Part shown: positions 1-10,719 of the stretch, piece after piece
How positions within the stretch are numbered: the stretch's first letter is position 1
Layout of the letters: the number at the start of each line of letters is the position of its first letter
Assembly (NCBI GenBank): GCA_034769895.1
Contig: CM068375.1
Coordinates: forward strand, 254,489,542-254,553,541
Length of the DNA stretch: 64,000 nt
DNA from: Magicicada septendecula
Lineage: Eukaryota > Arthropoda > Insecta > Hemiptera > Cicadidae
Reading direction: 5' to 3'
Made by a program: the position numbers and the translations under genes
Notes under the pieces: generated by a model
What the model was told of the DNA's origin: nothing
Database searches by the model: none
What the model saw: the letters and a program-made list of their open reading frames with translations, nothing else

Positions 1-575
1 ATATATAATTAATCAAAACAAAACGATAATACCATTTTAGTAGAGAGAAATTTCATATACGGAAAGTTCATTGCTTTAACAATAGCACAAAGAGTCAGCT
101 GTTTTGGGGTGTCGTCGAGTTGCGTAGGGTGGTAATTCAGGTCAATGCAAAACAGGAAAGAGCTTGTCCAATATGGTTTTGTTTTCTTATGGGGAGGAGG
201 GGTTATGAATGAGATGGGTTTTTACAAAGGGGAGAGTTTACATTCCACAACACGTATTTAACATGAACCGACTGGTTTGGAATTGAATACTTACCAGCTA
301 TGACTTGCTTAATACGGCAAACTAGCGATACCAATATTATTATAACATAATTAAAATTTTACTCATTTATTTTTTGTTTATTTCTGAGTGAATAAATTTA
401 TGTTTGTCCTAGTTATCGTTAACGAATTATAAAATTACACAACCACAGCAACATAATTATTTCTTGCTTTAAGTAGTAATGGTGCAATTTTGTATGTGAC
501 ACTCTGTAAACAATTAATTACTAAAACAACAGCACAATACACAATTTTTTTTTACAAAGCAGAGTGGCGCAATTT
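1..575 (-). mobile_element. Family A internal leader belonging to an off-window tandem copy
   Basis: This stretch repeats 7577-8151 almost base for base, and that segment is the untranslated leader between the A1 right LTR and A1 gag. Here it lies on the outer side of the left LTR, where flanking DNA would be expected. The simplest reading is that another A body continues leftwards out of the window and shares the LTR at 576-1943. It contains the same primer-site sequence at 558-571. No coding sequence is seen. Confidence 0.85.
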
Positions 576-1943
576 TGGTACTGTAAAAGCTTGGTACGAC
601 ATCACAAACGTCGTGAACTAGTTCAATTCTTTACCAGTAAATTAAACTAGCTGCCGTTGTTAGTAAAATACTTACCAACAAATTACAAAACAATTATGAT
701 ATAGGAAATTGACAAGGTTTGCATAAATTTATTCACTCACTAGGTGTTAGCGAAAGCATCTCTTTATTGCTATTCAAATATTATGCTTGATTTAAAGAAA
801 AGTTATTTTAGTAAATTCTGCTTTTACTGCTTCAAAGATCTTAAGTATATTATTCGTTTTATCTCAAAATTTATTCATATAGATGTTAGTTTTAATACCA
901 CGGATCCGGGTCTCAACTTTCTCAAAATAATTAATTTATCAAAACTTCAACCATATTATTGGAAGAATAATATTGGTGATACTCTACATTATTATCTTAC
1001 ATTTATCTATACATTGCGGTTACTATTACTTCATTACAAAATTACAAAATTTACAAATCTGATAATTTGTTCTTTACATTACTAAAGTTCTTTAAAGTTC
1101 TTTGTTACTTCTTTTATTAAGGCGAAATTTACAAAAGTTGTGGTTTGATATCACCTGAATTTCATATGAGGTTGTTGTTGTATCCTTGGGGCATCTCCTG
1201 TCGTCTTCTAAGGGTGGAGTACGTTGTTCCTGGTGACTCTACATCGGGTTGATTATTTCTGCTCTCGAAGATCGGTTGTTTACTTGAAGTTCCAATTGTT
1301 GTAGTTTCACTTTCCTTGGTCCAGACTTTTGTAGTTCACATTTTTTTATTTTAATTATAGTTCTCACTTTGCAGTACTAAAGTCTAGTAGTTACCTATCT
1401 TACATTTACATTTTATATTTTAAAAAGAGATGTGTTGGCTACCTTTTTCTTTCTGTATGTATTCTCACTAACTCTACACACTACATTATTCACAATAAAA
1501 CCATCTCACGCTGGATATACTTTTAAGGACATACACTTACGTGTATGTACACAACACCAAAACTCACAACTTGTCATGGCGAAGTTCTACTGGCGAATGC
1601 GCGTATAGTTTAGGGGCGAGGGCTCAGTAAGCGGGTGCGTATTTACGCACTAAGAAAATAGTTCGTACTTTATATATTATTAATTATTCATTAATTAGAA
1701 TGTAAATACTTTATGTTTACTTTATTATGACTTAGGGATTTCTTTATTTATATAGTCGCATTTTTAATAATTAAAGTAATTATTATTATTATTCTTTACT
1801 TAATACCTTTCTTGGCGTGTTGGTACTGGAAAGTTTCAAGTTGATTCAGGAATCTGGGTATAGGTAAGGGTGTATGATACTCTTACTTATTAAAATTAAA
1901 AATTATAATTTGTGCGATTTTCGATATATTTAAAATCGTCACA
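576..1943 (-). repeat. LTR of family A, shared between two tandem copies
   Basis: This 1368-bp repeat is nearly identical to 8152-9518, with only a handful of differences by eye. In element orientation it starts TGTGACG and ends GTACCA (TG...CA). The ends were fixed by comparison with A2, whose LTRs are bounded by a target duplication. It acts as 3' LTR of the A1 body to its right and as 5' LTR of the copy to its left. An inverted repeat GTGCGTA/TACGCAC lies at 1635-1650. The 113-residue open frame at 744-1085 runs antisense to the element and is not preserved in A2 LTRs. Confidence 0.9.
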
Positions 1944-2530
1944 TCCTCCTGCACTTAACTATGAAAAACGGGGGGGGGGGTGGAATCATAATAGGAAATC
2001 TAATAAACACTTATATTTGGACACAAAATTCCATCTGAAATTTCTCTCTCTCAGATTATTTCTATTCATCAATTGATTATCTTACACTTACGTAACATCT
2101 AAATTCTACTACATCTACTATATATAAATACACAAAATGTAAATCTACCTTATTTTAATTCTTACATCTACTACCGTTTTTTCTTGAATTGGTCACTCGT
2201 TTTACGGAGTTATACTCATGAGTATGTTACTAATAATAATCACGTATTGTAAGAACAATCGAATTACTTTTAGTTTATAGCGCTAAGGATTATTTTTCTT
2301 TCTTTCTTTCTCTCTCTTCCTCTTCATTATCATTGTCATCAGATTTCTCATGTATAATATCATTCTCGCAGGACATTAGCTAAGGTTGATCAGGCCTCGC
2401 TAGTATTCATACGAGGGGTTTTGAGTTTATACTCACTTATAGTATAGGATGTTGCACAATCTTATCCTATTTCGGTATAAGTATATACAACATATTTTAT
2501 TCTTAATACTTAGATAGTATTCTAGGTTTT
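1944..2530 (-). other. A1 3' untranslated region and polypurine tract
   Basis: Non-coding stretch between the pol stop and the 3' LTR. In element orientation the purine-rich GTGCAGGAGGA (1944-1954) directly precedes TGTGACG of the LTR and is the likely plus-strand primer; the same sequence is at 54991-55001 in A2. A long homopolymer (G on the plus strand, around 1969-1982) and a TCTTT-rich run near 2295-2330 are the other features. No gene is seen. Confidence 0.7.
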
Positions 2531-5500
2531 CTATCTTACTCGTAGTCTTTCTTCTGTATTTTGACACGTAAAACATTTTTTTATTTGAGACAGATGGCTT
2601 CTGCGAACGTAATTTTCTGTATTGGGTTCATACAGAGCTACAGTAACGGGGGTGATGAATTTATGAATTTGGTAGGGGCCACACCATTGATATGATAGTT
2701 TCGAAGTGGTCCTATCAACTGCTTTACTCATAGGATGAGTTTTATACATTACTAAATCACCTATTTTATACTTTATTTGCCTATTATTATGCTCATGATA
2801 CTTCCTTGATTTTTGTAAATTCGCTCTCAAATTTGCACGAGCTTCGTTCCATATTTTTCGTATGTTATTCCCATTCACGTCGCGGGGTAATAACTCATTG
2901 ATTTTCCACTTTGTGGTTAAAGGATGGTTGGGTTTGTACTTGTACAGTAAATCAAATGGTGTTGATTTATGACCTTCATGATACGCTGAATTGAATGCAA
3001 ATTGTATCCACGAAATATTTTGACCCCAGGTTGTCTGGTCTTTAGCATGATAAGATATTAATGCTGATTTTAAGTTACGCAAGTATCTTTCTGCTAGGTT
3101 TCCTTGCGGTCTGTACTCGGTCACGGTAATATGATTTATACCTAATTTAAAACACATGTCGTTAAATTCTTTCGACTTAAACTGGGGTCCATTGTCAGAT
3201 ATTAAGCTTAAAGGTGTACCATAGTCTTTAAATAGTCGTTCTTGTAGAATTTTAATTGTCGTAGATGCTAATGCACGACGCATAGGATACATCCACACGA
3301 ATTTAGTGAATGAGTCTACACAAATTAACAGCATAGTATTTCCGGATTTAGAGCGGGGATAAGGTCCAGAATAGTCTATGTATATTTTCGAGAAGGGAGT
3401 GGTAGGTATTTCGGAGATTAATTTTCCGACTTGACTGGTTCTTGCTGGTTTGCTCAGCGCACAAATTTCGCATTCTTTCACGAACTTTTTTATTTCACTA
3501 TTCATGTTTTCCCAGTGGTATTCCTTGCGAATACGATGTATAGTTTTCCTAATTCCCATATGAGCTCCAATTGTAGATGAATGGTAGTACTCCATTAACA
3601 TGGGTTTGATTATTTCCGGGGCGATTATTCTCAGTAATTTTCCGTTTGCCTTTTTAAAACAAAGTACTCTTTTACTCAAGGTATATTTGTCAGAGTTATT
3701 TCCTTTTTCTATTTGTTCGATTATTTTGCACAATTTCGGATCTTGTTGTTGGTGATATGCTATATCCTTAAATGCAAGGGGAAAGTTAGTAATTAGTGTA
3801 TTAACGGTAGTGGTTTCAATCTTGTCTTCTCCAGATCTTGTATTGGGTAGTTGGAACATGCGGGATAGAGTATCGGCTACTACATTTTGAGTACCACGAA
3901 TATGTTGCACTTTGAACTTGTAGCAATTTAATCTTAACACCCATCTTCCGATACGACCTAACTGTTTTGGGTGATTCAATAACCATGATAAAGCTTGATT
4001 ATCGGTTTCTAGTAGAAATTCTTTGTGTTCTAAAAATGGTTTGAATTTATCAAAGGCAAATACTACGGCTAAACATTCAAGTTCGTAGGCTGAGAACTTC
4101 CTTTCTTGCTCGGTCAATGTACGGGATGCATAGCTGATCGGGAGTCTAGTATTATTTATTTCCTGGTATATTACGGCTCCTAATGCTACACTTGAACTAT
4201 CGGTCTGTACAATAAATGGCTTACTGAAATCCGCTAACTGCAATACAGGTGGGGATATAATGCTTTCTTTAAGTGTTTCAAACGCTTCTTGATGTTGAGT
4301 AGTCCACTCGAATTTCGTTCCTTTCTTTCTTAAGGCATTCAATGGGGCTGCTATATCCGCTAAGTGGGGTATGTACTTATGAAAATAATTAATCATACCT
4401 AAAAATCTAGCTATACCTTTGATGTCTCTGGGAGGTAAGAATTCTCGGATTGCGCGTGTACGTTCGGGATCAATGGTAACCTTACCTTCGGCTGATACTA
4501 TGTGACCTAAGAAGGAGAATTGTTTTACTGCGAAATTAACTTTACTAGGGTTTACGGTCAGTCCGGCTTTCTTTAACCTGGATAATACTTCACGCAAGTG
4601 ATCAATATGTTGATCCATTGACTCACTATATACTACTATATCGTCAAGACAATGATATACAAATTTAAATTTAACGTCATGGAAAATTTTTTCTAACAGT
4701 CGGCTGCATACTGAACTTCCTTGTGATATACCGAATGGTACTCTCGTAAATTGATATAGATTAAATGGGACAGCAAAAGCAGTTAAATGTTTTGATTCCT
4801 CAGCTAGTGGGATTTGATGGAATGCTTGGTTGAGATCCATTATGGTGAAGATTTTCGCTCTTGTAAAATAGTGAAACGCACTGTGAATGTCGGGCAGTGG
4901 TATCGATTCAAATTCTATACTCTTATTTAGTTGTCTATAATCCACGACTAGTCTATGTTTGTCAGTTCCTTTTGGTACTAGGAATGCAGGTGATGAGTAT
5001 GGAGACGTTGACGGTTCAATGACGTGCTGATCAAGGAGTTTGTTAATGTGGTTTCTCATTATTTCCATCTTGGGCGGAGATAATTTGTATGGGTGCAGTC
5101 GTATTACCTTGTTGTCACTAAGATTTATTTTATATTCGATTAAATGAGTTAATCCTAACTTGGGGGTGAGTACAGCAGAAAATTCTTTTATTAACTTTTG
5201 GATTCTTAGTCTCTCATTTCCTTTTAAATGACTCAGACTCGATTCATGATGCTCTGAATGAATAGTTGCGGTTTCACAAATAGCGTCGTTACTTATTTCG
5301 GAGTCGAACTGATATTTTCGAGTACGATCAAATCTGAAGAAATATTGTTTTGCATATATATCAAGGATTAAGGAAGTTTTTCTTATAAAATCCGCGCCTA
5401 ATATTAAGTTTTGTCCTAACTCTTCAGCTACTAGTAGGGGAATATACCAAGTAAAATTCTTTATTTTTAATTTCACCGTAATACTGTGCGATATGTTTAG

Positions 5501-5842
5501 ATTTTGTTTATTTGTGGTGGTACACTTTATGTTCACCATTAGGCTACGTTTAATCAGATTATGATTAGCTAATAAGGTTGCTAACTGTTTACTAACTATA
5601 CTACGGGTAGATCCGGAATCAATTAAACCAAGGGTATTCGTTGCTCCAAGGTCTATCTGTACATAGGGTAGTTGGCATATACTTGTTTTACATGCACCAA
5701 TAGAGTTGCACTTCTCGATAAATCTTGTTAAATAAGGGTCTCTGCGTTTATTTTTATTTATTTTTATTTGATGCTTAGTATAGTTGTTACCTTTCCTTCT
5801 GGTGCTTCGGAAGACGTAGGATTTTCGTTCTTCCAGCTTCAC
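2531..5842 (-). CDS. pol: A1 Pol polyprotein (protease, reverse transcriptase, RNase H, integrase)
   Basis: About 1103 residues with no internal stop. Aspartic protease DSG is at residues 75-77. Reverse transcriptase covers roughly 225-480, but its catalytic box reads CLDD (398-401) where A2 has YLDD. RNase H begins near QTDSS (about 547). Integrase has a His/Cys zinc region, catalytic Asp near 820 and 880, Glu about 35 residues further on, and a C-terminal WCGPY (GPY/F) module. There is no ATG: the frame is entered by -1 slippage at 5845-5851, just before the Gag stop. The protein would be made as Gag-Pol inside the particle. Because of the Tyr to Cys change I expect poor or no polymerase activity. 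Confidence 0.9.
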   Translation of the reverse strand: MKLEERKSYVFRSTRRKGNNYTKHQIKINKNKRRDPYLTRFIEKCNSIGACKTSICQLPYVQIDLGATNTLGLIDSGSTRSIVSKQLATLLANHNLIKRSLMVNIKCTTTNKQNLNISHSITVKLKIKNFTWYIPLLVAEELGQNLILGADFIRKTSLILDIYAKQYFFRFDRTRKYQFDSEISNDAICETATIHSEHHESSLSHLKGNERLRIQKLIKEFSAVLTPKLGLTHLIEYKINLSDNKVIRLHPYKLSPPKMEIMRNHINKLLDQHVIEPSTSPYSSPAFLVPKGTDKHRLVVDYRQLNKSIEFESIPLPDIHSAFHYFTRAKIFTIMDLNQAFHQIPLAEESKHLTAFAVPFNLYQFTRVPFGISQGSSVCSRLLEKIFHDVKFKFVYHCLDDIVVYSESMDQHIDHLREVLSRLKKAGLTVNPSKVNFAVKQFSFLGHIVSAEGKVTIDPERTRAIREFLPPRDIKGIARFLGMINYFHKYIPHLADIAAPLNALRKKGTKFEWTTQHQEAFETLKESIISPPVLQLADFSKPFIVQTDSSSVALGAVIYQEINNTRLPISYASRTLTEQERKFSAYELECLAVVFAFDKFKPFLEHKEFLLETDNQALSWLLNHPKQLGRIGRWVLRLNCYKFKVQHIRGTQNVVADTLSRMFQLPNTRSGEDKIETTTVNTLITNFPLAFKDIAYHQQQDPKLCKIIEQIEKGNNSDKYTLSKRVLCFKKANGKLLRIIAPEIIKPMLMEYYHSSTIGAHMGIRKTIHRIRKEYHWENMNSEIKKFVKECEICALSKPARTSQVGKLISEIPTTPFSKIYIDYSGPYPRSKSGNTMLLICVDSFTKFVWMYPMRRALASTTIKILQERLFKDYGTPLSLISDNGPQFKSKEFNDMCFKLGINHITVTEYRPQGNLAERYLRNLKSALISYHAKDQTTWGQNISWIQFAFNSAYHEGHKSTPFDLLYKYKPNHPLTTKWKINELLPRDVNGNNIRKIWNEARANLRANLQKSRKYHEHNNRQIKYKIGDLVMYKTHPMSKAVDRTTSKLSYQWCGPYQIHKFITPVTVALYEPNTENYVRRSHLSQIKKCFTCQNTEERLRVR
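4649..4651 (-). other. A1 reverse transcriptase active-site codon changed from Tyr to Cys
   Basis: The codon reads TGT. The matching A2 codon is TAT, giving YLDD. The aromatic residue before the two catalytic aspartates is nearly invariant in Ty3/Gypsy enzymes, so this A-to-G transition is a likely inactivating change. Confidence 0.85.
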
Positions 5843-7360
5843 ATGTTTTTTGATTGGTCGGTTTTCTGTTTATAGCGCTTTTGTTTACATACCTTGTTAA
5901 TATGTCCGGCCTTTCCACAGTTATAACATCTTCTTTCCACATTTACTTCGCTCGTAGGTTGTCGGGGTTTTGGTTTGGAGTATGTTACATGGGGATAGCT
6001 TTGGGTTTTATATGTACTTACGAATCGCTTATCGCGGTAGTTTCGGGTATCATTTCCAATTGGTCTAGTTTGGAATGAATGGTCTGTGTTGACTCTGGGA
6101 CATAGAAACACTTCTATTCTGGTCAGAATACCAGACGTTGGATGAATGTATACAACATAGTTCTAGTTCGGTGAAAGTGGTAGGTCGCTTCACGAGTGCT
6201 AGGCGAGATCGCTCCTCGGGGGATAGTCCTACTAAGATAGTGTCTACTAACTGTTGTTCACTCCATTTAACTTGTAGCAATAAAGCAGATTCTCTTACCT
6301 CAGATATATAATGAGCTAGTCTCTCGTATGTGCCTTGTGCACGAAGTACTAAGTTTCGCTTCAATTCTTCGTAGATACCGGTGGGAATGAAATGTCTTAT
6401 TAGTGTGGTGTGAAGTTCTTCTACCGATTGATTATACCTTAGGGATTCTAACACTCTATCTTTTAATGGAGGTCTACACTTAGGTAAAATTACTTGCAAA
6501 ATCTGGTTATCTCTTAGTTGTTGCAGGTCCTTTATTTGTAAGATGTGCTTGATAAAATCAAGGAGCTTTGTAATATTCAGCCCATCAGTAATTGGTATGT
6601 CAGACAAAATAGTTTCTACAGGGTGGGTTATCTTTCCATAGAGCTCGGGAGTTAGATTTATTTGGCTCATCATTCTAGGTTTTTCCGCAGATTGATTAGT
6701 CCGCAAGTGAGAAGGTAATTCGTAGGTACTGGTCATATTTTCTAGTTCATTAGGGAGTGACGTAACGTTTACTGGTTGAATATTTACTTGACTATCAGTT
6801 AACCGTTCCTTGAATGGATTTATATTTGATTCCTGCAGAATCTGAATTTTTGCAGTACCGTTTGGCTGTTCTTGAGTCGGGGATTGGGTAGGTGAAATAT
6901 TTAATTTCGTCATAGCTTCTTCGATTTCGTCTAATCTAAACGATTCGGATCGTCGACGTAATTCGCGCATTATCTCGGGTAATTGTTGTAATGCTTCCTC
7001 GGCGAATTTTTGCACATCATGAGGGGTATCTTTATCACCTGGCCAGTTCAACAAATTGGTGATACGGCGGGTTAGATGCTCGATTCTTTGGGTGGTGAGT
7101 AAAATTACTGCGGGAGATTTTTCATCATGCAGGGTTTGTGCGATCGACGTTAGTTCCGTATACTTATGATAACACGTTTCTTTTTCGCTTTCGAAATCTA
7201 AAACAATCAAACGATTTAATAATGAGGGTTTGTCCGGTTTATTTTCACGTAACGTCTTGCGAAGTTCCGCAACAGTTACATTAGAGTAGGGAAGACCACG
7301 CAATAATGCTTCATAACTTAATTCGTCTTTCAACAACAAATCGGGGTTAAATTGAGCCAT
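5839..7360 (-). pseudogene. gag: A1 gag with one frameshift (capsid plus zinc knuckle)
   Basis: The start is the ATG at 7360, chosen because A2 Gag begins at the equivalent codon; upstream ATG-less codons are leader. About 431 residues of capsid-type sequence run to a stop at 6065. The zinc-knuckle part (CYNCGKAGHINKVC, a CCHC box) lies in another frame at 5839-6111. A2 reads through this junction without interruption, and comparison shows one extra base in A1 near 6080-6095, so this is a lesion and not a programmed site. Gag forms the virus-like particle and the knuckle binds RNA. The nucleocapsid frame ends at the slippery site feeding pol. Confidence 0.85.
5845..5851 (-). promoter_or_regulatory. 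A1 -1 ribosomal frameshift site AAAAAAC
   Basis: Read on the minus strand in the Gag zero frame it is A AAA AAC, a canonical X XXY YYZ heptamer. One codon (ATG) separates it from the Gag TGA stop. Slipping back one base places the ribosome in the pol frame. The heptamer and its spacing are the same in A2 (51119-51125). Confidence 0.85.
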
Positions 7361-8151
7361 TTTTATAATAACAACTTTAAATACACGACGTATTACGAAC
7401 GACAAATCTTATGTCACTTACTTTAATTCGTTTTATCAATGTTTAAAATAGTTAACATTAATTCATTTAAACACATACACATATATATCTTATTTCATAT
7501 TAAGCTTCCATATGCAATCTTATCTTAATTAATCAACATAACTTATCTCACAACAATTAAATTCTCAATATTGACATATATAATTAATCAAAACAAAACG
7601 ATAATACCATTTTAGTAGAGAGAAATTTCATATACGGAAAGTTCATTGCTTTAACAATAGCACAAAGAGTCAGCTGTTTTGGGGTGTCGTCGAGTTGCGT
7701 AGGGTGGTAATTCAGGTCAATGCAAAACAGGAAAGAGCTTGTCCAATATGGTTTTGTTTTCTTATGGGGAGGAGGGGTTATGAATGAGATGGGTTTTTAC
7801 AAAGGGGAGAGTTTACATTCCACAACACGTATTTAACATGAACCGACTGGTTTGGAATTGAATACTTACCAGCTATGACTTGCTTAATACGGCAAACTAG
7901 CGATACCAATATTATTATAACATAATTAAAATTTTACTCATTTATTTTTTGTGTATTTCTGAGTGAATAAATTTATGTTTGTCCTAGTTATCGTTAACGA
8001 ATTATAAAATTACACAACCACAGCAACATAATTATTTCTTGCTTTAAGTAGTAATGGTGCAATTTTGTATGTGACACTCTGTAAACAATTAATTACTAAA
8101 ACAACAGCACAATACACAATTTTTTTTTTACAAAGCAGAGTGGCGCAATTT
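7361..8151 (-). other. A1 untranslated leader between 5' LTR and gag
   Basis: About 790 bp with no convincing coding sequence. It carries the primer-binding segment next to the LTR and is otherwise AT-rich. It is duplicated at 1-575 because of the tandem arrangement. Confidence 0.75.
8134..8147 (-). promoter_or_regulatory. A1 primer-binding site matching the 5' end of initiator tRNA-Met
   Basis: The plus strand reads AGCAGAGTGGCGCA, which is the first 14 nt of metazoan initiator tRNA-Met as I know it. The element RNA therefore carries the complement, 4 nt after the LTR end. It does not start with TGG, so a normal tRNA 3'-CCA end cannot prime here. The same 14 nt, with the same 4-nt spacing, is in A2. 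Confidence 0.7.
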
Positions 8152-9518
8152 TGGTACTGTAAAAGCTTGGTACGACATCACAAACGTCGTGAACTAGTTC
8201 AATTCTTTACCAGTAAATTAAACTAGCTGCCGTTGTTAGTAAAATACTTACCAACAAATTACAAAACAATTATGATATAGGAAATTGACAAGGTTTGCAT
8301 AAATTTATTCACTCACTAGGTGTTAGCGAAAGCATCTCTTTATTGCTATTCAAATATTATGCTTGATTTAAAGAAAAGTTATTTTAGTAAATTCTGCTTT
8401 TACTGCTTCAAAGATCTTAAGTATATTATTCGTTTTATCTCAAAATTTATTCATATAGATGTTAGTTTTAATACCACGGATCCGGGTCTCAACTTTCTCA
8501 AAATAATTAATTTATCAAAACTTCAACCATATTATTGGAAGAATAATATTGGTGATACTCTACATTATTATCTTACATTTATCTATACATTGCGGTTACT
8601 ATTACTTCATTACAAAATTACAAAATTTACAAATCTGATAATTTGTTCTTTACATTGCTAAAGTTCTTTAAAGTTCTTTGTTACTTCTTTTATTAAGGCG
8701 AAATTTACAAAAGTTGTGGTTTGATATCACCTGAATTTCATATGAGGTTGTTGTTGTATCCTTGGGGCATCTCCTGTCGTCTTCTAAGGGTGGAGTACGT
8801 TGTTCCTGGTGACTCTACATCGGGTTGATTATTTCTGCTCTCGAAGATCGGTTGTTTACTTGAAGTTCCAATTGTTGTAGTTTCACTTTCCTTGGTCCAG
8901 ACTTTTGTAGTTCACATTTTTTTATTTTAATTATAGTTCTCACTTTGCAGTACTAAAGTCTAGTAGTTACCTATCTTACATTTACATTTTATATTTTAAA
9001 AAGAGATGTGTTGGCTACCTTTTTCTTTCTGTATGTATTCTCACTAACTCTACACACTACATTATTCACAATAAAACCATCTCACGCTGGATATACTTTT
9101 AAGGACATACACTTACGTGTATGTACACAACACCAAAACTCACAACTTGTCATGGCGAAGTTCTACTGGCGAATGCGCGTATAGTTTAGGGGCGAGGGCT
9201 CAGTAAGCGGGTGCGTATTTACGCACTAAGAAAATAGTTCGTACTTTATATATTATTAATTATTCATTAATTAGAATGTAAATACTTTATGTTTACTTTA
9301 TTATGACTTCGGGATTTCTTTATTTATATAGTCGCATTTTTAATAATTAAAGTAATTATTATTATTATTCTTTACTTAATACCTTTCTTGGCGTGTTGGT
9401 ACTGGAAAGTTTCAAGTTGATTCAGGAATCTGGGTATAGGTAAGGGTGTATGATACTCTTACTTATTAAAATTAAAAATTTTAATTTGTGCGATTTCGAT
9501 ATATTTAAAATCGTCACA
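8152..9518 (-). repeat. A1 5' LTR
   Basis: 1367 bp, TG...CA in element orientation, near-identical to 576-1943. It is followed on the plus strand by AGTG and the interrupted B1 sequence. Confidence 0.92.
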
Positions 9519-10719
9519 AGTGAATGAGAATAAATAAATTACATCACCCACAGTAAAGTGTAGCGAGATTGTTAAATGAAGAGTAAGATTGTTAAGCAAA
9601 AAGAGAGATTTATGATAAAGAATATACAATTGTTTATTTTTTTTTCAACCAGTGACAGAATTTTGATAAAATTTGGAAAACAAGATACAAGTAAGAAGTG
9701 TTTATTTTAAATGTCAAGTTGATGACAATATTAAATATTTTGTTTTATTATGTTTTGTATTTCAAGTTAGGATATTACAGATGTTCAATGTGTTTTCAGA
9801 ACTTATATATAACATATGTAGGTCAAGGGTTTGGACTTGACCTAGTTTCGATCAGCTGATGAGGTCAGACACCTACTAAGCTTGTCTAGTACGGAATTAA
9901 TTTTATTTGTTTGTTTAATCACTTTAAACCAGTTTTGAATAATTTCTAAATATAAATGAAACCTTTGAACAAATTAAAATTTTTTTTTGAATTTTAAAAT
10001 TTTTGGAAATTTTAATTTTTTTGAAAAAAAAAAACTTGATTTTTCGCCTGCCAGCGAACGCATATTTTAGGTAGGGATTGTTTTATTATGTATGTATTTA
10101 CCACGTTTTGTTGTTTTGTTGATTGTTTAGTTTACTGATTTCTTGTATTGAACTGTATTGTTAGACTAAGACATGTTAGGTTAAGGATTTGTTCAAGTAG
10201 AGAAAACTCTTAATTCAAGTCATTTTAAAGGAAACAAAAAATAATGAAGAGAAATTTTTTTTGAGCATATTATTTTTTTTTTGAACTTTGAATTTTCTAA
10301 AAAACTTTTGTCAGTTTTAAAGAACTTTTGTAATTTTTCAATTTCACAATGTATCATGTAATGTGAGTATATGTGAGCCCAGGATTTGCTAAAGGCAGCC
10401 CAGCTTGCAAAAAGGGGAAACCTATCGGCGGAGGAGCTGGAATAATTTTAGCCAGGGATTGAGGCTTTTGGGGGTAGCATGTTAGAAGGTGAGGTGCGCT
10501 GTGGTACGAGGCTGTTCAATTTCTCGGTGTTGGGATCTCTTACGGAGAAGTCCAGTGATCTCTTTCAGATGAGTCCATAGTCGCTGAGCCTGGGGGGTAG
10601 TGTACCCATGAGATTAAGAACCAGGGGGTTGTTGGCACCAGTTCCTCACCGGTCCTCTTCGGGGTTTATCAATGAGATTTCTTCTGTCGTGAACAGCAGA
10701 ATTCTCATCGAGGGGGTAT
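9519..10719 (+). other. B1 3' untranslated region
   Basis: Non-coding. It contains a stem TAGGTCAAG/CTTGACCTA (9819-9844), the block shared with B2, B3 and D (10532-10556), a hairpin (10670-10710) and the G5 tract (10711-10719) leading into the LTR. Runs of T and A near 9980-10030 and 10250-10300 are low complexity. Confidence 0.75.
10670..10710 (+). promoter_or_regulatory. B1 hairpin abutting the polypurine tract
   Basis: Arms of 18 nt (10670-10687 and 10693-10710) around a 5-nt loop. The right arm is followed directly by AGGGGGTAT and the LTR. The outer left-arm base pairs are slightly weaker than in B2 and B3 (CAATGAG instead of CGATGAG). Confidence 0.75.

Larger units (their letters stand above)
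576..9518 (-). mobile_element. A1, Ty3/Gypsy LTR retrotransposon
   Basis: LTR, leader, gag, pol, short 3' UTR and LTR, read on the minus strand. Its 3' LTR is 576-1943 and its 5' LTR 8152-9518. The right flank is B1 sequence starting AGTG; the matching left target copy is outside the window because a further A body is joined there. Near-identity of the LTRs indicates a recent insertion or recombination. The copy is defective: gag carries a frameshift, and the reverse transcriptase active-site tyrosine is changed to cysteine. No envelope gene is seen. Confidence 0.92.

Noticed and set aside
744..1085. 113-residue open frame in the A1 LTRs (also 8320-8661), and 123-residue frames in the A2 LTRs
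   Set aside because: They start without ATG or run antisense, and the A1 and A2 versions are not equivalent, so the frames are not conserved within the family.
1..1943. A longer A LTR covering 1-1943
   Set aside because: A2 shows, through its target duplication, that the LTR ends before this leader segment; tandem arrangement explains the repeat better.
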